This document shows, one piece after another, positions 1 through 8,053 of a stretch of 45,170 nucleotides of DNA (within the stretch, counting starts at the first letter, position 1; each line of letters starts with the position of its first letter). A program made the translations under genes and the position numbers. Source of the stretch: an uncultured Oscillospiraceae bacterium. GTDB taxonomy: Bacteria > Bacillota > Clostridia > Oscillospirales > Oscillospiraceae. The notes beneath the pieces are model-generated. The model was given only the letters and a program-made list of their open reading frames with translations. It had not been told where the DNA came from and made no database searches. Location: assembly GCA_944387205.1 (NCBI GenBank), contig CALXDZ010000128.1, forward strand, positions 1-45,170, read 5' to 3'.

Positions 1-59
1 CTCTTCGGTCTATGCTGAAAATGTCAAAAATGTTTTACATTCTTTCAGGAGGTGCCGCA

Positions 60-356
60 ATGCGAAAAATGGATGAGATGGAACTGCACATCAGCAACAA
101 CGCCATCCGCTGGGCCTGGGCCTTCACCGTTCTGGCGCTGGCGGGCTGGAGCATCTGGGACGTGGTGCTGATGGGAAAGATCACGGCGCCCGCCTATCTT
201 CTGATCTTCCAGAACCTTCTCTATTTTCTGGCCGTCCAGATCGGCAAGTGGCGGGCTGGAGACGAGAGCAGTCGGACCTCGATCCTCTTGTGCGGGGCCA
301 TGACGGTGGTCTTTCTGGCGCTGGGGGCCCTTTTGCTGTGGCACATGGGCAGGTGA
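60..356 (+). CDS. Small membrane protein paired with an XRE regulator
   Basis: A 98-residue protein I cannot name with certainty. It starts at the ATG at 60, which has AGGAGG about 7 bases upstream; the in-frame ATG at 12 has no such site. Residues about 18-35 and 41-60 are hydrophobic, a charged loop (GKWRAGDESSR) follows, and a third hydrophobic stretch (about 72-92) ends the protein, so three membrane segments are likely. The stop is only 3 bases before the next start, so the two genes are almost certainly co-transcribed. Small membrane proteins paired with a 65-70-residue XRE regulator are common in Clostridia, where the regulator is thought to control the pair. The function is unknown. 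Confidence 0.75.
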   Translation: MRKMDEMELHISNNAIRWAWAFTVLALAGWSIWDVVLMGKITAPAYLLIFQNLLYFLAVQIGKWRAGDESSRTSILLCGAMTVVFLALGALLLWHMGR

Positions 357-359
357 AGG

Positions 360-554
360 ATGGAGAATCGAATCCGTGCATTTCGAAAGGCCGCGGGCCT
401 GCGGCAGGAGGACCTGGCCCGGGAGCTGGGCGTCACCCGACAGACAATCAATGCCATCGAGAACAACAAGTACGACCCCACCCTGGCCCTGGCCATGCGG
501 CTGGCCCGGCTGTTAGGCCAGCCGGTAGAGGAGCTGTTTCTCCTGCCCAAGTGA
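360..554 (+). CDS. XRE-family HTH transcriptional regulator
   Basis: This 64-residue protein is essentially a single Cro/C1-type helix-turn-helix: R-x-FRKAAGLRQEDLA (residues about 5-18), then GVTRQTINAIENNKYDPTL, the usual second and third helices, then a final helix and LFLLPK. It has no sensor domain. Stand-alone regulators of this size in Firmicutes usually sit beside a small membrane protein, as here, and are thought to bind DNA as dimers. The ATG at 360 lies 3 bases after the preceding stop; GGTGAAGGATG supplies a weak ribosome site, consistent with translational coupling. Its target is unknown, but the dyad at 29-41 upstream of the first gene is a candidate. Confidence 0.9.
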   Translation: MENRIRAFRKAAGLRQEDLARELGVTRQTINAIENNKYDPTLALAMRLARLLGQPVEELFLLPK

Positions 555-557
555 GGC

Positions 558-595
558 TTGCTTCTGCCCAGGGAGTGTGGTACACTGTATTGTAC
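558..595 (+). promoter_or_regulatory. Promoter with dyad operator upstream of the SdpI-family gene
   Basis: TTGCTT (558-563) and TACACT (581-586) are separated by 17 bases, a reasonable sigma-A promoter. The inverted repeat GTACA-N6-TGTAC (580-595) covers the -10 element, so a repressor bound there would block transcription. This is read directly from sequence; no footprint is known, and the regulator may or may not be the XRE protein just upstream. Confidence 0.5.
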
Positions 596-637
596 TGTTT
601 TCAGGGATTTTTGAGGAAAAATTGAGGTGATCGTGCC

Positions 638-1066
638 ATGTACTGGCTGTTATTTGCCGCGTCTTTGGTGATGCCCTGCATCATGCTGTTCCTGGGACTG
701 CGGTGGCTGAGCCATCCGCCGGCCAACAAAAACGCATTTTTTGCCTTCCGCTCCGATCTGTCTTTGCGCAGCGAGGAGACCTGGCGCTATGCCCATCACT
801 ATATCGGCAAGACCTGGGTCCGCAGCGGACTGATCTTGCTGGTGGTGACGGTGGCGGCCATGTGGTTCGGCCGGAAGTACTATGAGATGTTCCTCCTGTG
901 GCTCATCGTTTTCCAGGGTGTGCTGTTTGCCTTCTCCCTCTTCCCGGTAGATGGCGCTCTGCTGCGGGAATTCGGATCGGACATTGACGCTTCCCAGGAA
1001 GCCATCCCGCCTGTCACAGACGAGACCACGCTGGAGGATTCCGGTCAGTCCGACTCCCGGCAATAA
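638..1066 (+). CDS. SdpI-family membrane protein
   Basis: A 142-residue membrane protein with the SdpI family pattern: an N-terminal membrane segment (about 1-22), then FRSDLSLRSEETWRYAHHYIGKTWVRSG (residues about 43-70, the conserved S-x-E-TW-x-x-AH core), then two more hydrophobic segments (about 71-88 and 93-112) and a polar acidic tail. In Bacillus subtilis SdpI gives immunity to the SdpC killing peptide and sequesters the repressor SdpR. Most family members, including shorter ones like this, have no known toxin partner, and none is encoded nearby. The ATG at 638 follows TTGAGGTGATC. It is followed by a strong terminator at 1083. Confidence 0.85.
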   Translation: MYWLLFAASLVMPCIMLFLGLRWLSHPPANKNAFFAFRSDLSLRSEETWRYAHHYIGKTWVRSGLILLVVTVAAMWFGRKYYEMFLLWLIVFQGVLFAFSLFPVDGALLREFGSDIDASQEAIPPVTDETTLEDSGQSDSRQ

Positions 1067-1082
1067 GTCAGCAAACGCAAAA

Positions 1083-1116
1083 GGTCCCGGACCAATTCTG
1101 GTCCGGGACCTTTTTT
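1083..1116 (+). terminator. Rho-independent terminator (convergent genes)
   Basis: A perfect 12-bp stem, GGTCCCGGACCA / TGGTCCGGGACC with loop ATTC, is followed by TTTTTT. Preceding A residues let it work in both directions, ending the SdpI-family gene on + and spoIIR on -. Confidence 0.9.
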
Positions 1117-1117
1117 G

Positions 1118-1753
1118 TTATTTTCCCAGCATGGTTTTCAGGCTCTCCCACAGCTCAATGGATTTGAACTTAAGCACATACCCCTGGTCCTCCTCTGTAA
1201 TGAGGCCCACATCGTCGTCACTGAGACCGGCGGCCATGGCAGTTTGGCTCAGGTCCTCCGTGGACTGGGCACACAGGGGCGGGAACACCACGCACCACCA
1301 GTTGTGCCCCTCCCCCGCGCCGATGACCACCCGCAGGGCAAGGTAATCCCCGGCGGGCAGGGCAAAGTCCTCATACTCCCTGGTGGGAAAGGCGGTGTCC
1401 TTCAGTTCCGCCGTCACTGAGTAGTCGTAGCCGTTTTGGGCGATGGTATCCGCCGCCAGGCGTTCCAGCTCCGGCAGAGCCCGGGCCAGCCGGTCCTCCG
1501 CATCCTGGCGGTCGTGGGAGGAGCGCAGGATGTCCTCGGCGCAGCCGATGATGCTGTCCCGGACTTGCAGCTTCAGTGCCTGGTCCTCCTCACTGTCGGA
1601 GTTGGCCAGCACATGAAGCCGCACCACCCGGTCCGCCAAAGCCTCCTGCCGCCCCAGGGAGAGCGCTCCCCACAGCAGCGTGCAGGCCACAGCAACGGCC
1701 AGGGCCAGCTCCAAAGTCCGCAGACAGGTTTCCTTCCGTGAACGCGTTTCCAT
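1118..1753 (-). CDS. spoIIR: Stage II sporulation protein R
   Basis: A 211-residue secreted or membrane-anchored sporulation signal. In B. subtilis SpoIIR is made in the forespore under sigma-F and crosses to the intermembrane space, where it activates the SpoIIGA protease that matures pro-sigma-E in the mother cell. Visible family marks are an N-terminal hydrophobic segment (about 14-32), the motif VVRLHVLANSDSEEDQALKL near residues 43-62, a central helical region with DRLARALPELERLA, and the C-terminal GHNWWCVVFPPLC block (about 149-161). The start ATG at 1753 follows AAAGGAACGG. Its presence shows the organism belongs to an endospore-forming lineage. I saw no convincing sigma-F promoter in the short upstream gap. 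Confidence 0.95.
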   Translation of the reverse strand: METRSRKETCLRTLELALAVAVACTLLWGALSLGRQEALADRVVRLHVLANSDSEEDQALKLQVRDSIIGCAEDILRSSHDRQDAEDRLARALPELERLAADTIAQNGYDYSVTAELKDTAFPTREYEDFALPAGDYLALRVVIGAGEGHNWWCVVFPPLCAQSTEDLSQTAMAAGLSDDDVGLITEEDQGYVLKFKSIELWESLKTMLGK

Positions 1754-1854
1754 ACATTCCGTTCCTTTCTATGTAGGCGAAGCCGGTCCTCAGGCCCTCG
1801 CTCCGCTGAAGATTTGAAGGAAGTATGGACGGTGTTTCAAAAAATATACCCAAA

Positions 1855-2712
1855 TTACAGAATTTGTGCCAAAAACGTCTGGCGATAGTCCTTTTGCAGC
1901 GCTTCAAACGCCCGGCGCGCAGTCTCTGAGTCGGAAAAGAGGCCGAACACCGTGGGACCGGAGCCACTCATGGCAGCATTCAAAGCCCCCTGCTCCATCA
2001 TCTGTCTCTTGATGGTCCTGACTTCCGCCTCAGCCGGGGCGGGAAGCACCTCCTCAAAGACGTTGCACAGCTGCCGGGCTACCGCCTCCAAGCTGCCTGA
2101 GCTCATAGCCCGGAGCATCCCCTGGGTATCCGGGCGGCGGGAAATGGACTCGGGGCGGACTCGGGCAAAAAGCTGGGCCGTGGGCAGATCGATATCCGGC
2201 TTGCACACCACCACCGGACACGGCGGCAATGACGGCAGATCCGTCAGGATCTCGCCTCTGCCCTCCGCCAGGCACGTACCGCCCCGAACGCAGTAGGGCA
2301 CATCGCTGCCCACCTGAAGGCCAATGCGCTCCAGCTCGGCCGTGGGCATTTCCGGCGCATAGAGCTGCCGCAGAGCCCGCAGCAGCGCCGCCACATCAGA
2401 ACTGCCGCCGCCCAGGCCCGCATAGGCAGGGATCTGCTTTTCCAGCGTCACCACCAGACCTGGCATGGGCCTGTGCAGCGCGGTAAAAAAGGCTTCCGCC
2501 GCCCGCTGCTCCATGGTCACTCGCCCAGACGGCAGCGTGACGCCCCGGGCACGCAGGACAAAGCCGTCGTCCACCGGCTCCACGGTCACACGGTCACAGA
2601 GGGAAATGCTCCCCATCACCATGCGCATCTCGTGATAGCCGTCAGGGCGACGGCGCAAAATGTCCAAGGTCAGATTCAGTTTGGCGGGAGCTTCCACAGT
2701 CAGAGAATGCAT
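1855..2712 (-). CDS. ispE: 4-diphosphocytidyl-2-C-methyl-D-erythritol kinase
   Basis: This GHMP-family kinase of the non-mevalonate (MEP) isoprenoid pathway phosphorylates CDP-methylerythritol with ATP in the cytoplasm. At 285 residues it is of normal length. Visible motifs: APAKLNLTLDI at the N-terminus, with the catalytic Lys at residue 11; the ATP-binding glycine loop GLGGGSSD at 99-106; GSDVPY at 135-140, holding the catalytic Asp at 137; and the C-terminal GHMP motif MSGSGPTVFGLF. The ATG at 2712 has AAGGAGAGA upstream. It precedes spoIIR on the same strand with a 101-base gap, an arrangement also seen in other Clostridia. Confidence 0.97.
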   Translation of the reverse strand: MHSLTVEAPAKLNLTLDILRRRPDGYHEMRMVMGSISLCDRVTVEPVDDGFVLRARGVTLPSGRVTMEQRAAEAFFTALHRPMPGLVVTLEKQIPAYAGLGGGSSDVAALLRALRQLYAPEMPTAELERIGLQVGSDVPYCVRGGTCLAEGRGEILTDLPSLPPCPVVVCKPDIDLPTAQLFARVRPESISRRPDTQGMLRAMSSGSLEAVARQLCNVFEEVLPAPAEAEVRTIKRQMMEQGALNAAMSGSGPTVFGLFSDSETARRAFEALQKDYRQTFLAQIL

Positions 2713-2748
2713 TCTATCTCTCCTTCCGCCGTCACAAAACGCCGCCGG

Positions 2749-3015
2749 TCAGTCCAACTCTCTGCCGCAGTGGGGGCACTTGGTCTGCCACTGCAGACCT
2801 CTTGTCACCAGATGATGGCAAGCCGGGCAGCGGTAAAAAAGATTGTTGATTACGGCTCCCACCGTAACAAAGATCGCTCCGGCAAATGCCACATAGGCAG
2901 CGGTGCCCTGTCCGATCTCATTGCGCATCAGCATAGTCACAATGCCTGTTGCCATCAGCACAGTTCCAATGCTCAGTGCCATATAGAATACTTTTCGGGC
3001 CAAACGTGGTCTCAT
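2749..3015 (-). CDS. Zinc-ribbon membrane protein of unknown function
   Basis: An 88-residue protein with two hydrophobic segments (about 9-27 and 38-57) followed by a C-terminal zinc ribbon, CPACHHL...CPHCGREL, with two CxxC pairs about 15 residues apart. The ribbon is expected to face the cytoplasm. The ATG at 3015 has AGGAGG 8 bases upstream. It lies 36 bases before ispE on the same strand, so the two may share a transcript. I do not recognise a named family; such small proteins are common hypotheticals in Oscillospiraceae. Confidence 0.8.
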   Translation of the reverse strand: MRPRLARKVFYMALSIGTVLMATGIVTMLMRNEIGQGTAAYVAFAGAIFVTVGAVINNLFYRCPACHHLVTRGLQWQTKCPHCGRELD

Positions 3016-3080
3016 GATAGTTTCCTCCTGCGGGCGGCACCTGTGCCGCCTTATTTTTTGAAATGTTAAGTGGGACCCTG

Positions 3081-4364
3081 TCAGCGGATGCGGCGGGCCT
3101 CCATATAATAACGCTTGTCACTGGCGCTGCCCATAGAAAAAGCCTTACGGGGCAAAACGCCGTCGGTCAAAATGATGCGGAAGAGCTCCTCTTTCCCAAT
3201 GGCCGGCAATTCAAACGCCAGATTGCCCGGTCGGACACCCAGCTCATCGCTGACACGACTGCCGTGGACATAGTCCACCTCGCCCTTATGTCTCTCCAAG
3301 TACTGGTCCAGAAAGCTCTGGAGCGTACCTACCGCCAACTGGGATACCGGGTGGGGCACTGTCAGGCAGCCGCTGCCACCGGCGCAGATATAGCGGATGG
3401 TCTGCCCCTCTCCCTGCCCCTCATAGGCGTCGGGATAGGCCTGACGAAAAGCGTCGAGCACCTTCTGGGGCTCTACACCGAAGAGCACCCGATGGATGGG
3501 ATGGAACTGGATGGCGCTGTCGTGACAGTTGACCACCTCCACCAGAGCGTACCGACAGGGCAGCTCCGCCCATTGACTCTCAGGCACGCCTTTCTTGGTC
3601 TCCTCGTAGCAGGCCTTGGCTGCCGCCAGGGAGTGATTGCCATCCCCCACAGCGAAAAGCAGCGGCGCGGCATCAGGCATACCGTACTTCCGCTCCATCT
3701 CCTCCGGGGAGGCAAGGGCGGACAGCACCGCCGCCACAGCATCCATCTGTTCCGGTTTCAGCTGCCAGCCCCGCAGCTGGCCGCCGCCCTCCATCAAAGA
3801 GAAGTCATAGAGCGGCTCCATGGTGCTGGCAGCGGCGGTGAGTGGCTCGATGACAGTCTCTTTCGGGTCGTCGATCAATAGGAGAACGTGAGGCAGCTCA
3901 ATAGGCGCATCCCGACGGATGTGTACCCGGGGCGGGATCCGTTCCAACACAGTGCGCTCCGTGGCCCGGATAAGGCTGGATGCGCCGGAAGTGAAATCAT
4001 ACTGCTCCAGGTCCACCATACCCACCAGGCCGTGGCGGACAGAGCCGTCAGACTGGGTCCGCTCCAGATACACCATGGCGCCAGGCAGAGTCTGGAACAT
4101 GCCCTGGTCCAAATAGCGGTACATGGTATCATTGATGGCCTTGATATGGGCCTCCAGGCTGCGCTGGTGGAGCTGCGCCTCTGGCAAAATCAAATGCAGG
4201 GTGGAAGGTGCCTGCCCTACCGTTTTCTCCACTCTCTCCCAGTACTCCGGCTGGGAGGTAAATTGGTCGCAGGCCACCACGGCCCACTTGGTCAGGTCAA
4301 TGCCGCCTGCCGGCAGCAAAATGTCGGCAGGCGCAAAGACAGGCACCTGGGGATCTATATGCAT
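3081..4364 (-). CDS. DUF1015 family protein
   Basis: A 427-residue soluble protein matching DUF1015, a widespread bacterial and archaeal family of unproven function. Family marks include the opening FAPADILLPAGGIDLTKWAVVACDQ, the long central region with SLIRATERTVLERIPPRVHIR, and the well-conserved GDGNHSLAAAKACYE near residues 236-250. Family proteins have been suggested to be HPr/DeoR-linked or kinase-like; none of this is settled. The start ATG at 4364 follows AAGGAATTACC. It lies 47 bases after the phosphoglycerate mutase gene on the same strand and is probably read through from it. Confidence 0.9.
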   Translation of the reverse strand: MHIDPQVPVFAPADILLPAGGIDLTKWAVVACDQFTSQPEYWERVEKTVGQAPSTLHLILPEAQLHQRSLEAHIKAINDTMYRYLDQGMFQTLPGAMVYLERTQSDGSVRHGLVGMVDLEQYDFTSGASSLIRATERTVLERIPPRVHIRRDAPIELPHVLLLIDDPKETVIEPLTAAASTMEPLYDFSLMEGGGQLRGWQLKPEQMDAVAAVLSALASPEEMERKYGMPDAAPLLFAVGDGNHSLAAAKACYEETKKGVPESQWAELPCRYALVEVVNCHDSAIQFHPIHRVLFGVEPQKVLDAFRQAYPDAYEGQGEGQTIRYICAGGSGCLTVPHPVSQLAVGTLQSFLDQYLERHKGEVDYVHGSRVSDELGVRPGNLAFELPAIGKEELFRIILTDGVLPRKAFSMGSASDKRYYMEARRIR

Positions 4365-4411
4365 GGTAATTCCTTCTTTTTTGAAAAATGCAATACAGGG
4401 ACAGCCTCTCT

Positions 4412-5653
4412 TTACAGGCTCTTAGTGCCAAAGAGATACTCCATCAGCTGCCAGCCAGCCTCTACCTCCGGCCCAGCCATACCGGCATCTTCATCATAAA
4501 TGCCGCCCCGGCCGGTATTCTCCCGGCTGTCATAGAGCAGGAAGGGCACCGGGTCGCCGTCATGGCCCCGGGTGGAGGTCAAGGTCTTGTGGTCGCTCAG
4601 CAGCAGCACCCGATACTCCATGCCCTCCCGGTCCAGCCGCTGGAACAGCGGCGTCAGGATACGGGAGTCGATCCACTCGATGGACTGGATCTTGCCCTTC
4701 AAATCCCCGTTGTGGGTGCACTCGTCCGGCGCCTCCACATGGAGGCAGACAAAGTCCGCATCGGTATGGAGCAGGTCATAGGTGGCCTCCAGCTTGCCCT
4801 CAAAGTTGGTGTCGATCTCGCCGGTGGCACCCTCTACCTCGATCATCTGCAAGCCCCGGAGGACGCCGATGCCGTGGCACAGAGGCACTGCGGAAATCAC
4901 ACCGCCGGTGTGGCCATACTGCTCCACAAAGCTGGGCAGCTCCACCGCCGTACCCTCGGCCCAGAACCAGATGCCATTGGCGGGCATCTTGCCGGCAGCC
5001 CGGCGCTCCTGATTGAAGGGATGCTGGTCCAGGATCTCATGGGCCAGACGCATCAGGTCCAGCAGCACCCGGGCATTGTCGCAGCCGCTGGGCAGCAGCG
5101 GGCCCGCCGCCTCGCCCAGATGGTCGTGGGGCGGCAGCAGGCGGATACCGCGGATGTCGGGCCCGGACTGGACCGCCAGCTGGCGGAAGGCGGGGAAGGG
5201 ATGGATCACCAGCTTGGCCTCCTGCTCCGCCTTGCGGAACCGGGGATCGCCCTCCAGGATCTCCACCACCTTCAGCGCGGAGGGACCGTCAATGCTGCCG
5301 GCGCTGTGGGAGAGGATCTTCTTGTCCTCCATGGGACCATCCTTATCCTCCAGGGTGATGATGTTGCAGCGATAGCACACATCGCCGGGTACCAGCTCAA
5401 TACCGGAGGCTGCCGCCTCCATGGGAGATCGACCAGTGAAATAACGCAGGGGATCGCAGCCAAAAATAGACAAAATGGCCGTCTCACTGCCCGCCGGCAA
5501 AGGCTTGGGGCAGTTGCACACATGGCCCATCTTTCCCTGGGCCGCCAAACGGTCAATGGTGGGTTTTTTCGCCACCTGCAGCGGCGTCTTGCCGCCCAGC
5601 TCCGGCACAGGGTTATCCGCCATGCCGTCGCCGATCACCAGTAAGTATTTCAC
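4412..5653 (-). CDS. apgM: Cofactor-independent phosphoglycerate mutase, archaeal (ApgM) type
   Basis: This 413-residue alkaline-phosphatase-superfamily enzyme interconverts 3- and 2-phosphoglycerate in glycolysis and gluconeogenesis. It opens with YLLVIGDGMADNP (metal-binding Asp in DGM), followed by LPAGSETAILSIFGCDP (Ser56 is the likely phosphorylated serine), GRSPMEAAASG, and late metal-binding segments HVEAPDECTHNGD and LLSDHKTLTSTRGHDGDPVPF. This is the ApgM family rather than the long GpmI form. The open frame extends to 5923, but the GTG at 5653 is chosen: GGAGAAC sits just upstream and the protein then begins at the family's conserved N-terminus. The extra 90 residues upstream look like non-coding leader. 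Some bacterial ApgM-type proteins are annotated as homoserine kinase-like, so the substrate is slightly uncertain. Confidence 0.92.
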   Translation of the reverse strand: MKYLLVIGDGMADNPVPELGGKTPLQVAKKPTIDRLAAQGKMGHVCNCPKPLPAGSETAILSIFGCDPLRYFTGRSPMEAAASGIELVPGDVCYRCNIITLEDKDGPMEDKKILSHSAGSIDGPSALKVVEILEGDPRFRKAEQEAKLVIHPFPAFRQLAVQSGPDIRGIRLLPPHDHLGEAAGPLLPSGCDNARVLLDLMRLAHEILDQHPFNQERRAAGKMPANGIWFWAEGTAVELPSFVEQYGHTGGVISAVPLCHGIGVLRGLQMIEVEGATGEIDTNFEGKLEATYDLLHTDADFVCLHVEAPDECTHNGDLKGKIQSIEWIDSRILTPLFQRLDREGMEYRVLLLSDHKTLTSTRGHDGDPVPFLLYDSRENTGRGGIYDEDAGMAGPEVEAGWQLMEYLFGTKSL

Positions 5654-5968
5654 GTCGTTCTCCAATCTCCCATGTATGGGGCATCCGAAGGGAAAGGCAC
5701 ATGCCTCTCCCCATTTGTTTGATTGGCCCGGCATTTTCCGGGTCAAATGGCCAGACCGCCGGTCAGAAGCGGTCCTTCCCGCTCTCCGCCGGCGGAGATT
5801 GCGGCTATTATACCACAGCCCCCCACGCCTTTCAATTATTTTTCTTGCAAAATTCCCTTCCCTTTCCAGTCCGCTTCGGCATTTTTCCGCCCATCCGCAT
5901 AATTTCCCGCCCCTTGGAGACAATAGAGCCTATCCAGCGCAAATTCCAAATAAAATGGAGGGATCCTT
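5654..5968 (-). promoter_or_regulatory. Promoter and long leader of the phosphoglycerate mutase gene
   Basis: This 315-base gap holds a clear minus-strand promoter: TTGAAA (5830-5835 as complement), 17 bases, then TATAAT (5807-5812 as complement). The predicted transcript has a leader of about 145 bases before the GTG at 5653. The leader can form small hairpins, for example CTCCGCCGGCGGAG near 5785-5798, but I do not recognise a known riboswitch. On the other strand the gap carries the AATGGAGGG ribosome site of the DUF378 gene; I see no good + promoter. Confidence 0.6.
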
Positions 5969-6184
5969 ATGATCATCGACAGGATCGCACTGGTCCTGAC
6001 CATTGTGGGTGCCCTGAACTGGGGCAGCATTGGTCTGTTCGGCTTTGACCTGGTGGCCTTTTTATGCGGCGGCCAGATGTCCATGCTCAGCCGGATCATC
6101 TACGCTCTGGTGGGTATTGCCGGCCTGTGGTGCATCACCCTGCTCTTCCGGGAGCGGGAGGAGGGCCACGCCGCCAACGCCTGA
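5969..6184 (+). CDS. DUF378 family small membrane protein
   Basis: A 71-residue protein of the DUF378 (YuzA-like) family. It has two hydrophobic segments, the first holding the family signature IVGALNWGSIGLFGFDLVAFL (residues about 12-32) and the second LSRIIYALVGIAGLWCITLLF (about 40-60), with a charged C-terminal tail. Function is unknown across the family. The ATG at 5969 has GGAGGG upstream. It is monocistronic, ended by the hairpin at 6201-6235, and convergent with rqcH. Confidence 0.9.
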   Translation: MIIDRIALVLTIVGALNWGSIGLFGFDLVAFLCGGQMSMLSRIIYALVGIAGLWCITLLFREREEGHAANA

Positions 6185-6200
6185 TTCCACGGGTGTATCA

Positions 6201-6235
6201 AAAAAAGGGGGACGCCGGGGGCGTCCCCCTTTTTC
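6201..6235 (+). terminator. Bidirectional terminator between DUF378 gene and rqcH
   Basis: The stem GGGGGACGCC / GGCGTCCCCC is flanked by AAAAAA on the left and TTTTT on the right, so it can serve both convergent genes. Confidence 0.85.
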
Positions 6236-6250
6236 GCTTTCCGCGTTCGC

Positions 6251-8002
6251 TCACTTGACCCGCAGGGCCTTCACCAGCGCCTCGTCCGGTGTGACGAAAA
6301 TCGTCTGGTAGGGGTCGTAGATCACCATGCCCGGACGGGCGCCGGAGGGCTTTTTCACATGGCGCACCTGGGTGTAGTCCACAGGGACATTGGCGCCCCC
6401 GCTGGCCTGGGAGTACCAGGCCGCCAGCATGGCTGCCTCCTCCACGCTCCGGCTGTCCGGCTCGGCGCCGCCGGTGCAGAGGATCACATGGGAGCCGTGG
6501 ATCTTCTGGGTATGCAGCCACAGGTCCCACCGGCCGGCCTCCTTGAGGGTCAGCTTGTCGTTTTGCCGGTTGTTGCGGCCCACCAAAATCCGCAATCCGG
6601 CGCTGGAACGGAACTCCCGTGGGCCGGAGGTAGGGCGCTTGGGCTCTTTTTTTACCTTCATCTGCTTGAGATATCCGGCCTCTCGCAGCTCGTTGCGGAT
6701 GTCAATGAAGTCCTGCTCCGTCTCCGCCTGCCGCAACTCCTCCAGCACGCTCTCCAGATAGATCCGCTCACTGCGGGCCTTGGCCAGCTGTTCCGTCAGA
6801 TAGCGCTGGGCGGTCTTGGCCTTGTGGTAGCGCTTGTAGTATTTGGCCGCGTTCTCCTGGGGCGTCAGCAGCGGGTCCAGGGCGATGGTCAGCTCTCCCC
6901 CCGCCTCGTCATAGTAATTTTGTACGCAGACAGAGGACATTCCCCGCTCCATCCGGTAGAGATTGGCGGTGATCAGGTCTCCCCGGATCCGCAGCTCGTC
7001 CCGGTTCTCCGTGTCAGCCAGCTCTTTTTCCTGCAGGCCGATCTTCTTTTTCAGACGGTCCCGGGCGTTGGTAGTCAGGCGGATCAGGTCCTGGCCCCGC
7101 TGGCGGGCTCGCTCCTGGCGCTCCCGGGCCTCGAAGAAGGTATCCAGCATGGTGCAAAAATTCCCGCACTCCACATTGGCCGTCTCCGGCCCATACTGGG
7201 AAATGGGCAGATAGGTGAAGTCCTCATACTTCCCATTTCGCTGCAAAATAATTGGGGTAAAGTGATTTTCCGTTACATCTTTCAGCAGGCCAAACAGGGC
7301 TTTTTTCAGCCGCTGCCGTCCCTCCTCCCCCAGCTGGAGCAGGCGCACGTCGCACTCGCCGCTCACCCGGAAGGCCAACTCCCGGGCAACCAACGGCGAA
7401 AGGCCAAAGAAGGTATCCAGCAGCAGGTCGTCCAGGCGCTTTTCGGGATTGGCCCCCTGCAGGATCTCCTCCCAACGCTCCTCCGTCAGGTCCGTCAGGG
7501 GCAGCTTGCCTGCCGGACTCTGGGGCAGACGGTAGTACAGCCCCGGCAGCACCTGCCGCTGAGGGGACATCTCATAGTCCACCCGGCGCAGACAGTCAAT
7601 AATGTGGTCCTCCCCATCGGTGAGGATCAGGTTGGACCTGCGGCCCATGGCCTCCAGAATCAGCTTCCGGGTACCGCTCTGGCCCAGCTCGTCGGTGATG
7701 TCCACCGTCAGCACCACCAGACGCTCCATCCCCGGCTGGGTCAGATCCCGGATCCGGCCTCCCGTCAGGTGCTTGCGCAGCAGCATACAGAACATGGGCG
7801 GCTGGGCCGGGTTGTCCCGGGGCAGCTCCGTCAGCTGCAGCCGGGGCGCACCCGCTCCGGCACTGAGCAGCAGCTTTCCCGCCCGCAGCAGTAAGATCAC
7901 CTGGTCCCGGGACGGCTGCTGGACTTTATCGATGCGCAGCCCTGTCAACTGGGGCCGCAGCTCCTCCACCACCGCCCGCAGGCAGACGGCATCCAATGGC
8001 AT
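6251..8002 (-). CDS. rqcH: Rqc2/NEMF homologue RqcH (NFACT family)
   Basis: This 583-residue protein is of typical length. Bacterial RqcH binds stalled 50S subunits carrying peptidyl-tRNA and directs addition of C-terminal alanine tails that mark the stalled chain for degradation. The N-terminal NFACT-N domain (residues about 1-270) contains the usual FCMLLRKHLTGGRI block; the middle (about 290-430) is helical and rich in charged residues, as expected for the coiled-coil arm; the C-terminal NFACT-R domain (about 465-575) carries ILVGRNNRQND and DLWLHTQKIHGSHVIL. The ATG at 8002 follows AAGGAAGG. It is the last gene of the long minus-strand run and ends at a shared terminator. Confidence 0.95.
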   Translation of the reverse strand: MPLDAVCLRAVVEELRPQLTGLRIDKVQQPSRDQVILLLRAGKLLLSAGAGAPRLQLTELPRDNPAQPPMFCMLLRKHLTGGRIRDLTQPGMERLVVLTVDITDELGQSGTRKLILEAMGRRSNLILTDGEDHIIDCLRRVDYEMSPQRQVLPGLYYRLPQSPAGKLPLTDLTEERWEEILQGANPEKRLDDLLLDTFFGLSPLVARELAFRVSGECDVRLLQLGEEGRQRLKKALFGLLKDVTENHFTPIILQRNGKYEDFTYLPISQYGPETANVECGNFCTMLDTFFEARERQERARQRGQDLIRLTTNARDRLKKKIGLQEKELADTENRDELRIRGDLITANLYRMERGMSSVCVQNYYDEAGGELTIALDPLLTPQENAAKYYKRYHKAKTAQRYLTEQLAKARSERIYLESVLEELRQAETEQDFIDIRNELREAGYLKQMKVKKEPKRPTSGPREFRSSAGLRILVGRNNRQNDKLTLKEAGRWDLWLHTQKIHGSHVILCTGGAEPDSRSVEEAAMLAAWYSQASGGANVPVDYTQVRHVKKPSGARPGMVIYDPYQTIFVTPDEALVKALRVK

Positions 8003-8053
8003 CTTCTATCCTTCCTTTCCTGCGGCGCTGGAAACATTCCCGGCACCGCTCTT

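Noticed and set aside
1754-1854. Sigma-F promoter for spoIIR
   Set aside because: GTATA occurs, but no GGNRANANTR-like -10 lies at the right distance; not called.
3029-3060. GGCGGCACCTGTGCCGCC hairpin followed by TTATTTTTT on +
   Set aside because: It looks like a terminator only when read on +, where no gene ends; on the transcribed minus strand it has no T tract after it. Probably chance or a minor mRNA structure.
6359-7894. 511-codon open frame on + opposite rqcH
   Set aside because: Shadow of rqcH codon bias; no ribosome site or domain.
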